Below are positions 44,734-51,640 of a DNA stretch of 64,000 nt, one piece after another (positions within the stretch are counted from its first letter, which is position 1; each line of letters opens with the position of its first letter). A program made the translations under genes and the position numbers. The notes beneath the pieces were generated by a model. The model did not search any database. It was not told where the DNA came from and saw only the letters and a list, made by a program, of their open reading frames with translations. Origin of the DNA: Rhizobiaceae bacterium (GTDB lineage: Bacteria > Pseudomonadota > Alphaproteobacteria > Rhizobiales > Rhizobiaceae). Location: positions 21,034-85,033 of the forward strand of contig CAJPFN010000012.1 in assembly GCA_905339215.1 (NCBI GenBank). Reading direction: 5' to 3'.

Positions 44734-45628
44734 CCGGGTCCTCCTCCAAATGGCGGTACTGCGCGAGACCGACATAGCCGTACCGCTGGTCTTTCTGGAC
44801 CGGAGCAACACGGACGAAGGTGGCCCAATCGCGGGCGCTCGCCTGGAAGATCCCCGGCTTCACCCCCCGGAACAGGACTCCGGCCGCCAGAGCGCGCTCG
44901 AAAACCAGTCCGTCACCCGCTACCTCCGTTTCTGGTGGCAGTAGCAGCAACGTCTTGACCTCTGCGTCCAGCGTGGGCGCCGCACGGTGGCGGTCTACCA
45001 CGATTAGCGGCTCGGGCGTCGGCGCGCCCAGGATGTCAGTGCGCAGCGCCTTGGGGGTGACGCGCTGCAGGGCGGCGGCGCGGCCATGCGACAGCATATT
45101 CACACCTACCGAAAGGTGAGTCACCAGCGTCGCGTAGCCAACGCCGAACTCGCAGGCGATGGTGAAGATCTGCGCCGGCGTCGCCGCTTCCGGAGTCCAG
45201 CGGCGGACGGCGAAGGCACGGCGCAGGCCGATGATCGGCATTAGAATGAACCCGGCGAAGGTATCGGCCAGGAACTCCTTCGGGTCTTCCCAGGGCTGAG
45301 CCTTCGCGTCCTCGCGCAGCTCGTCAATCGACGAGCCGTGGCCGAAGATGTGGTGGCCCAGTTCGTGCGCGCAGTTGTAGGCGCGCCGCGGCAACGGCCG
45401 TCGCGCGGAAAGATGGATTCTTGGCGGAATGCCGCGCTGATACATTCCCTCCATGTTGATGTTGTTGAAGCGCACCTGGACGCCCAGCGTTTCGCAGAGC
45501 CCGTAGATGCAAATCGGACCGGCTTGGTCGAGTTTGGCCTTGGCCCGCGTCGCTGCCGCGGCCTGCATCGCCTGGGTCGCCAGGGCACGACGATTGAAGC
45601 TGGGATTGGTGGTGCGCATCATGTTCAT
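44726..45628 (-). CDS. ImmA/IrrE family metallo-endopeptidase
   Basis: 300 residues. The zinc motif is AHELGHHIFGH (His88, Glu89, His92), and the third ligand is likely the Glu in EFLADTFAGFIL. The C-terminal third is of unknown type. ImmA-type proteases cleave a partner repressor to switch on a mobile element or toxin locus. It overlaps the XRE gene by one base (TGATG), the standard pairing, so it likely inactivates that regulator under stress. Confidence 0.88.
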   Translation of the reverse strand: MNMMRTTNPSFNRRALATQAMQAAAATRAKAKLDQAGPICIYGLCETLGVQVRFNNINMEGMYQRGIPPRIHLSARRPLPRRAYNCAHELGHHIFGHGSSIDELREDAKAQPWEDPKEFLADTFAGFILMPIIGLRRAFAVRRWTPEAATPAQIFTIACEFGVGYATLVTHLSVGVNMLSHGRAAALQRVTPKALRTDILGAPTPEPLIVVDRHRAAPTLDAEVKTLLLLPPETEVAGDGLVFERALAAGVLFRGVKPGIFQASARDWATFVRVAPVQKDQRYGYVGLAQYRHLEEDPDE

Positions 45629-45993
45629 CAGCGATTGCCTCCGTCCGCAGGGGAATCGCTGCGCATGGCGGCTAACAGCTTGAGCAGGCGTTCCAGGTCA
45701 TCGGGCTTGAGCTTGGTGAGTTCGCGCGCGGCAAGCTCCAGCCGCGGATCCTGGGCGTCGAGCGTCTGGGGCGCCTCGCCGAGCAGCCAGGCGACGCTGA
45801 CGTCATAAATCTCAGCAAGCCCCGCGAGCTCGTCGGCCGAGACACGCCGGTTGCCGGCCTCCATCTCGCTGACCGAGGGGCGATGCAGGCCGAGCATCTT
45901 GGCGACATGGCCTTGCGACAAGCCCGCGAGCTTGCGCGCCTCCTTCAGTCGCTCGGCGATTTGGGCCCGCTTTGCCGAATCAACCTCGCTCAT
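45628..45993 (-). CDS. XRE family transcriptional regulator
   Basis: 121 residues with a lambda-repressor-type HTH (IAERLKEARKLAGLSQGHVA, HRPSVSEMEAGNRRVSADEL) and a C-terminal helix-rich tail (DDLERLLKLLAAMR). It starts in an ATGA overlap with the carrier-protein-like gene. The palindrome at 46321-46335, upstream of the operon's first gene, is its likely operator, so the operon is probably autorepressed and released by the ImmA/IrrE peptidase. Confidence 0.92.
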   Translation of the reverse strand: MSEVDSAKRAQIAERLKEARKLAGLSQGHVAKMLGLHRPSVSEMEAGNRRVSADELAGLAEIYDVSVAWLLGEAPQTLDAQDPRLELAARELTKLKPDDLERLLKLLAAMRSDSPADGGNR

Positions 45994-46295
45994 GCCGCCG
46001 CCGCTTCCTGCCCGGCTTGCTTCTTGAGCAGATCGCAGACGAAGTTGGCGGTCTCGTCGATGGAACGCGGGGTCTTGGTCGTCTCGTCGACGAAGATGTT
46101 CACGTCGTTGGGGATCGTCGCGCCAATCTCGGTGGCGAGTATCGTGGTCGCAACGGGCCAGACCTTGCTATCAAACTTGGGCAGGTTCTCGACCGGCCTG
46201 GTGTCGCCGGTGAGCACCGGGCATTCCAAGCCGCTGTCAGCCTGAATCTGGCTGAGGACGGTGATCAGTTTATCTTTGAGGGCGACAGGGTCCAT
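45990..46295 (-). CDS. Acyl-carrier-protein-like small protein
   Basis: 101 residues. FDSKVWPVATTILATEIGAT (residues 41-60) followed by IPNDVNIF matches the carrier-protein helix II, with Ser43 in a D-S context where phosphopantetheine attaches (canonical DSL), and the expected IP turn. The helix near the N-terminus (LKDKLITVLSQIQADSG) also fits. It is the first gene of the operon, with AAGGAGG five bases before its ATG. The nearby AcpS suggests it is loaded with a phosphopantetheine arm. A role in carrying an acyl or aminoacyl group for base modification is inference. Confidence 0.6.
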   Translation of the reverse strand: MDPVALKDKLITVLSQIQADSGLECPVLTGDTRPVENLPKFDSKVWPVATTILATEIGATIPNDVNIFVDETTKTPRSIDETANFVCDLLKKQAGQEAAAA

Positions 46296-46299
46296 AAGA

Positions 46300-46350
46300 G
46301 CCTCCTTGATCTGACAGGCGGTAAGATAATCTTACGCAGCCGAATTTCAA
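46300..46350 (-). promoter_or_regulatory. Promoter and XRE-type operator of the carrier/XRE/peptidase/TS operon
   Basis: On the minus strand TTGAAA (46345-46350) and TATCTT (46323-46328) are 16 bp apart. The perfect palindrome GTAAGATAATCTTAC (46321-46335, 7-bp arms) covers the -10, and AAGGAGG (46301-46307) lies before the ATG at 46295. The symmetric site over the -10 fits repression by the XRE protein encoded by the operon's second gene. Confidence 0.65.
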
Positions 46351-46499
46351 GGGGCGTCTGTGCAAAATCCACAGGTCCTACCGAATGCGACCCCCAAGCT
46401 CGACCTTGACAGTCTCTTCGGCGACCGGACCATCAGAAGAGCGCCGAGACGATCGCCGCTTGCTTGAGAGGACCCCTCTCGGTTCTCTTGGTCCGCCCC

Positions 46500-47414
46500 T
46501 CAGGCCAGTAGCCGCGCGAGCGCGTCCGATTGCTCGGCGAACTTTCGCGCGTTGGCCTTGCGCAGCCGCTCGAGGTTCTGCAGCTTCCATCGCAAGCCAG
46601 GGAGCTGCTCCAGATGCGGCACGCCCAGCAGTGACCATTCGGGCGCCGCGGCGACCAGTGACAGCAGGAATCGGCGCTCATCGGCTGTGAGGCCGTGCTG
46701 GAGTTCGCGTGTCATCCGCTCGCGCGCGGCCAGGAGCGTGTCGATCTCGACGGGCTCCACGGTCATGCCCGCGAAGTTGTGCTCGAACTCCTGGCGGATG
46801 TCGCGCATCGACGGAAAGAGAACCTCATGCACTGGCCTGTTGTGGCTTGCCAAGTACACGACGAAGGCACGACGGATATCGGCGGTGATCCCCTCGTGCG
46901 CGAACAGCTGCTGCACGTCAAACAGATCTCGCGGATGCTGCCGATCCATCGCCGCGACCAGCTTGCCGCCGTACATGTCCTCCAGCGATACGACCGGGAT
47001 TTCGAGATCCGCCTCCAACGTCTCACGCGCGTTTGGGGTCAACGACGCCATATGGATGGGCTCGACCGTGCCGCGCATGACGAAGTTCACCTCGATCTTC
47101 ACCTGGATGGCACCGCGCCGGACCAGCAGCTTGGTCTCGCCGGACTGTGGCGCCGCCGGCGCATGCGTCTGGAAGCCCTGCTTCTGCAGGCGGGCGGCGG
47201 ACTGCCGGATCGCCTCGTTAATGCGCTGCAGCGCCTCGTCGCGCGGCAACGCCGGGTCCGGGAATACCAAGTCGAGATCGACTGACAGCCGCGGCATGTC
47301 GCGCACGAACAGGTTGATCGCCGTGCCGCCCTTCAGCGCGAACGTGTCGTCGACGAATACCAGCGGGGCCACGCGCGTCAGCAGGCGAGCGGTGTCGAGA
47401 TAGAGCTGGTTCAT
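46500..47414 (-). CDS. AbiEii/AbiGii-type nucleotidyltransferase toxin
   Basis: About 304 residues from ATG 47414, overlapping the antitoxin stop (ATGA). The nucleotidyltransferase active site is LKGGTAINLFVRDMPRLSVD followed by LDLVF, with conserved GG and D-x-D. VSLEDMYGGKLVAAMDRQHP and RDLFDVQQL are further family hallmarks. AbiEii toxins block growth by modifying nucleotides or RNA in phage-infected cells. The upstream 31 codons to 47507 are a read-through. Confidence 0.92.
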   Translation of the reverse strand: MNQLYLDTARLLTRVAPLVFVDDTFALKGGTAINLFVRDMPRLSVDLDLVFPDPALPRDEALQRINEAIRQSAARLQKQGFQTHAPAAPQSGETKLLVRRGAIQVKIEVNFVMRGTVEPIHMASLTPNARETLEADLEIPVVSLEDMYGGKLVAAMDRQHPRDLFDVQQLFAHEGITADIRRAFVVYLASHNRPVHEVLFPSMRDIRQEFEHNFAGMTVEPVEIDTLLAARERMTRELQHGLTADERRFLLSLVAAAPEWSLLGVPHLEQLPGLRWKLQNLERLRKANARKFAEQSDALARLLA

Positions 47415-48148
47415 GGCTTCAGCATAAGAAGCCCGTCGGCTGAGCGCGACACCCAGGGCCGGTCGCTCCCCTTGGGCAGTTGGGATGGATCGAGCTTGCC
47501 GACCCAAGGCTGCTGCAGCTCGCGACCGAGCTGCAGGCAGAGGCGCACGGTCTTCACGCTCAGGCAGCGCTTGAGCAGATCGCGCAGCACATCCGCGCGC
47601 AGACTGTAGGCGCTCTCGACCAGCTCGCGCGCCTCCTGCAGCGGCTGCCGTACACCGACCTCGCTCAAGACCTCGAGCAGCGCCCGCTCCGGCGCCGATA
47701 CTAGCGGCGCGCCGTTGCGGCTCTCGAAAGGCCGGACATGTAGCAGCGCGCCGGGCTGCTCGTCGAAAAGCCGCTTGCGGTGATACTCGGCTGGAAACCG
47801 CTCCGTGAACCAGTCCGGGAGGCGTCCCGCCTTCCAGCCGTAGAGATGGAGGACCGGCCGTTGCGACACGTATTGGCGGATGCCATGCCAGTCCAGCGCG
47901 GACTTGCCGCCCACATGCAGACCCGCGAAGTTCCGCTGCAGCAGGGTGAGGCTCGGATGCAGAGCCGGTGGATCATTGGGCCGACAATAGACGCCCCGCG
48001 CCAACCGCTCAAGCCAGCCGGCCCGGACGTAGTGGACCGCCAGGTCGGCCGATATCCCGAGGGCGGCCAGATCCTCGGAGGCCAACGGCGTCCCGGGCGC
48101 TAGAAGGGTGTAGAGTTGATTTAGTTTGTTTCGTTGTATCGTAGCCAT
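47411..48148 (-). CDS. AbiEi-type antitoxin/transcriptional autorepressor
   Basis: 245 residues from ATG 48148. It has an N-terminal winged helix (LYTLLAPGTPLASEDLAALG, YVRAGWLERLARGVYCRPND) and the C-terminal antitoxin domain (GGKSALDWHGIRQYVSQRPV, SAPERALLEVLSEVGVRQPL). AbiEi proteins bind two inverted repeats in their own promoter and repress. Two such repeats are present here (48139-48155, 48204-48220). A TTG at 48172 would add eight residues but falls upstream of the predicted transcription start. Confidence 0.9.
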   Translation of the reverse strand: MATIQRNKLNQLYTLLAPGTPLASEDLAALGISADLAVHYVRAGWLERLARGVYCRPNDPPALHPSLTLLQRNFAGLHVGGKSALDWHGIRQYVSQRPVLHLYGWKAGRLPDWFTERFPAEYHRKRLFDEQPGALLHVRPFESRNGAPLVSAPERALLEVLSEVGVRQPLQEARELVESAYSLRADVLRDLLKRCLSVKTVRLCLQLGRELQQPWVGKLDPSQLPKGSDRPWVSRSADGLLMLKP

Positions 48149-48220
48149 ACTACGATAATATGAACTTTCCAAAGCGCTGGCAAGCTTGAGATCGATGCTC
48201 CAATCGTAGCTGGACTACGA
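48139..48220 (-). promoter_or_regulatory. AbiE promoter with two copies of an inverted-repeat operator
   Basis: On the minus strand TTGCCA (48178-48183) and TATTAT (48155-48160) are 17 bp apart, a near-consensus promoter. TCGTAG-N5-CTACGA occurs twice: 48139-48155, with arms extendable by two bases on each side, and 48204-48220. Their centres are 65 bp apart. The first copy covers the end of the -10 and the start codon, so transcription would start at or within a base of the ATG, giving a leaderless mRNA. Known AbiEi regulators bind two such repeats. Confidence 0.75.
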
Positions 48221-48313
48221 CAACCTAAATCTTTCAAAACGCCCGCCAGCTTCTGACCCGTCGAGCCGTCAGAAATATGCATACAAATTTCTGACAGCCT
48301 CCTCCCCCGGCGC

Positions 48314-51300
48314 TCACACCCCTCCCTCGCCCGTCACCGCAGCCACCCAGCGAACGCTTCCCGTGGTCATGTAGACCACCGCGCCGCGCGCCGCGCCGGT
48401 GGCGCGCAGGTAGTCCTCCAGCTGGCCGGCATGGAGGCGCATGTCCGCCTCGCTGGGGTCGATGTCGCTCTTCCAGTCGACCACCACCTCGGCCGCGTCG
48501 CCGGCAAAGGCGATCGCGTCGATACGCCCGGCGAGCGCGCTCGGATTCAGGCCGCCGGCCAGCAGACCATAAACCGGCCACTCCGGGATCAGCCGGTCGC
48601 GCAGCGCCGCGATCTCCGGCAGCTGCAGCGTGCGCCAGACCGTCGCGGCGATCTCTTGCGGATCCGGCAGCGCGGCGTCGTCGGTCGGGTCGAGCACCAG
48701 CTCGGCCGGGAGCGCCCGGGCGCGGGTGACGAATCCCGCTAGGTTCTCGCTGAGCTCCCCGGTCAGCACCTCTTCCATCAGCTTGTGCAGCAGCAGGCCT
48801 CGCACGCGGCCCGCCCCGACCGGCGCGTCGGCCTCCGGCGCCTCGCCCGCTTCCACGGCTATAACTTCCGTCACCGGCAGGCGATCGGGATCATGATCGC
48901 TCGGCCGATTCCAGGTCAGCGGAACGGCGGCGGCGTCGATGGCGGCGTCCTCGGCGGCGAACACGTCGGCGGTCTGGGTGTTCGGCGGGTCGGCGATCAC
49001 CGCCGCTGGCGTCAGCGCCAGGCGCGAGACGTCGAGCTCCGGAAGCGCCCGATGCGCGAGGTCGACCACCCGCGCCCACGAATTCTGCTCCGCTGGCGGG
49101 AGCTCCGGGACGATCAGCAGCTCGCGTGCGCGCGTGCAGGCCACATACCAGAGCCGTTCCCGCTCACGCATCAGGCTCTCGTCGTCGGCCCTGAGCGCGG
49201 TGAGCAGATCTGGCGGAACGACGTCCCCAATTACCCAGTGCAGGGTGTCATCGTCCGCCCGATGTACGAACCGCTCGCGCGAGCGCAACATCGTTGCGGC
49301 GTTGATCGGAATTACCACCGGCCACTCGAGGCCCTTAGCGCTGTGGATCGTGATGATCTCGATGGCGTCGCCTTCCGCGTCCACACGGCCTTCGCTGCAC
49401 GGCACCCCGAGGCGCCAGTCGCGGTTGAAGTCTCGGACGAACCGCTTCAGGCCGCGGACGCCGTACGGCCTTGCTCGTTCGAGCACCACTTCGACATTGG
49501 CGGCGGCCCGGCCGCTGCGATCGCCGTCGCGCGCGCTCAGGATGGGCCGCACCGATAGACGCTCCACAGCCTCGGCCAGCAACAGCGCCGGCGTGGTCGC
49601 GCGGGCGCGGCGTCGCAAATCCTGCAGAATCACGAGCACCGCGTTCGCCGTCGGGTGGCCGACATGGTCGGCCGGCGTCCTCACTGAAAACCGCGGCATG
49701 GCCTCGGGCCGGTCCGCCGGCGCGGGCAGCGCCGCGGTGATGTCGAGCAGCTCCTCCTCGGTCAGGCCGACCAGCGGCCCGCGCATCAAGGCGCCGAACG
49801 CGAGCGTGTCGCCGCCGTCGGCGAGCACGCGCGCGAGCGCCAGCAGGTCCTGCACTTCCTGGCGGCGGAAGAGCCCTTTGCCGGCCTGGGAGGCGATCGG
49901 CAGCCCGCGGGCTTCCAGCGCGCGTTCATAGCGCCACAGCTCCGCGCCGGTCGGCGCCAAGAGCGCGATGCCGCCAGGGGTGAGCGGCGCGAGTTCGCCG
50001 TCGTCGTCGCGGACATCGACGTTGCCGATCAGGCGCGTGCAGATCTCGGCGACCGCCTCGGCCTCGGCGTCGCGAATCTCCGACGAACGCGCGTTGGGCG
50101 GCAGCTCCATGGCGATCTTGGCCACGCAAGGCAGATCATGGTCTGGCGGAGCCAAGGTCGGCGTGAGGGCCACATAGCCCGGCTGATCAGGCCCAGAGAG
50201 CGGCGCAGCGAAGCAGCCATTGATGTGGGTCAGGATGGCAGGCCGCGATCGAAAGTTGGCGGTTATCTGGACGATGTTGCCAGGCCAGCGCCGCACGATC
50301 GCGCCCCGCGCCTCGGCGTAGGAGCCGACATCGGCGCCGCGAAAGCGGTAGATGGACTGCTTGGGGTCGCCGACCATGAACAGGCTGCCTTCGCGCAAAG
50401 CGCTATCCTGCCAGCGCGGCGCGCTGTTCTCGGCCCCGATCCGGAACAGGATCTCGGCTTGGATCGGATCGGTGTCCTGGAATTCGTCGACGAAGATGTG
50501 CCGATAACGCTGCCCGAGCGCGCGGCGCACAGCATCGTGCTCGCGCACGAGCGCTCGCGCCCGCTCCAGAAGATCATCGAAGTCGAGCACGGCGGCGGCG
50601 CGCTTGAAGGCCGCGTACTCGGCGAACACCCCATCGAGTTCATCGGACAGCTTCTCGACAAGAGCGGTCGCGATCTTGCCGACGATCACCCGGTAGCAGT
50701 GGTCCACCCGCTCAAAATGCTGGCTGGCGGCTTCGTTGAGCGCGGCACCGCGATCCTTGCCGGCAACGCGGTCCCAGGCCGTCTTGGTTTTCGGCGTCAA
50801 CAGGTCGAAGGTGTTGCGCCGCATGCACGGCAGACGCTCCGGATGGGCAAGTCGCCAGAGCGCATCGAAGCCGGGAGGCGTCTCGAAGCTGCCGGCGAAG
50901 TGATTTGCCATCGTCTCGAGATGCCTGACCAGTTCGAGCGTCTTGCGCTCCGCAGGCTGCGCCGACAGCCAGCGGCGGAAATCGGCGACCGCCTCGACCA
51001 GATCGATGTCCGGCCGCCCGCCCAGATCGGCAGCCGGCGCGCGCGACCCGCGATGCTGCAGGCAAAACCGCGCGAGGCTCTGCAGCGTGTCAGCCACATG
51101 ACGCGGGTCGTAGCGCGACAAGGCGGCAATGGGATCATCGGCTCGCGCCAACCCGCTCAGCCGCCGCCTGAACCATTGCTCGAACACGGACTCGAACGCC
51201 GCCTCGGCCTGGGTCGCTTCGAGGATGCGCGCGCCCGGATCGATGTCGGCCTCGACCGCGTAGCTGCAGATGATCACCTGGCAGAACGCGTGGATCGTCG

Positions 51301-51640
51301 TCGCCGTCAGCTCATCGAGCTGGCTCGCGGCCGTCGCCAGCGCCCGGCGTTGCGCCTGCGTCAGGCCGCCGGGCAAGGCGATCCGCAACGGTTTGGGGAC
51401 AGATCCTGTGAGCAATTCGTGGACGTAGCGGTGGACGCGGGCGGCCAGCGCGCTGGCCGCAAGCTCTGTGAAGGTGATCGCCGCGATCGATCGCGGGTGT
51501 GCGCCGCTGGCCAGCAGCATCGTCACACGCCCCGCCATTAGCGCCGTCTTGCCGGTGCCGGCCGCCGCTTCGACCAGCAGCGTCGCGTCGAGCGCGCTCA
51601 GCGCTCTCAGCCGCGCGGCATCGTCGGCCAGCCAGGTCAT
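48314..51640 (-). CDS. AddA-like UvrD-family helicase-nuclease
   Basis: About 1108 residues from ATG 51640, which overlaps the next gene's stop (ATGA). Superfamily-1 motifs: LLVEAAAGTGKTALMAGRVT, AAITFTELAASALAARV, DFDDLLERARALV, FVDEFQDTDPIQAEILFRIG, FMVGDPKQSIYRFRGADV, and TIHSAKGLEWPVVIPI. The C-terminal RecB-type nuclease is complete: GRIDAIAFAGDAAEVVVDWKSD and QLEDYL. Such enzymes process double-strand DNA ends. It forms a pair with the upstream gene, and its size matches alphaproteobacterial AddA, though this plasmid copy is diverged. Being next to ScpB-like and DUF1403 genes it may serve plasmid maintenance or defence. Confidence 0.9.
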   Translation of the reverse strand: MTWLADDAARLRALSALDATLLVEAAAGTGKTALMAGRVTMLLASGAHPRSIAAITFTELAASALAARVHRYVHELLTGSVPKPLRIALPGGLTQAQRRALATAASQLDELTATTIHAFCQVIICSYAVEADIDPGARILEATQAEAAFESVFEQWFRRRLSGLARADDPIAALSRYDPRHVADTLQSLARFCLQHRGSRAPAADLGGRPDIDLVEAVADFRRWLSAQPAERKTLELVRHLETMANHFAGSFETPPGFDALWRLAHPERLPCMRRNTFDLLTPKTKTAWDRVAGKDRGAALNEAASQHFERVDHCYRVIVGKIATALVEKLSDELDGVFAEYAAFKRAAAVLDFDDLLERARALVREHDAVRRALGQRYRHIFVDEFQDTDPIQAEILFRIGAENSAPRWQDSALREGSLFMVGDPKQSIYRFRGADVGSYAEARGAIVRRWPGNIVQITANFRSRPAILTHINGCFAAPLSGPDQPGYVALTPTLAPPDHDLPCVAKIAMELPPNARSSEIRDAEAEAVAEICTRLIGNVDVRDDDGELAPLTPGGIALLAPTGAELWRYERALEARGLPIASQAGKGLFRRQEVQDLLALARVLADGGDTLAFGALMRGPLVGLTEEELLDITAALPAPADRPEAMPRFSVRTPADHVGHPTANAVLVILQDLRRRARATTPALLLAEAVERLSVRPILSARDGDRSGRAAANVEVVLERARPYGVRGLKRFVRDFNRDWRLGVPCSEGRVDAEGDAIEIITIHSAKGLEWPVVIPINAATMLRSRERFVHRADDDTLHWVIGDVVPPDLLTALRADDESLMRERERLWYVACTRARELLIVPELPPAEQNSWARVVDLAHRALPELDVSRLALTPAAVIADPPNTQTADVFAAEDAAIDAAAVPLTWNRPSDHDPDRLPVTEVIAVEAGEAPEADAPVGAGRVRGLLLHKLMEEVLTGELSENLAGFVTRARALPAELVLDPTDDAALPDPQEIAATVWRTLQLPEIAALRDRLIPEWPVYGLLAGGLNPSALAGRIDAIAFAGDAAEVVVDWKSDIDPSEADMRLHAGQLEDYLRATGAARGAVVYMTTGSVRWVAAVTGEGGV

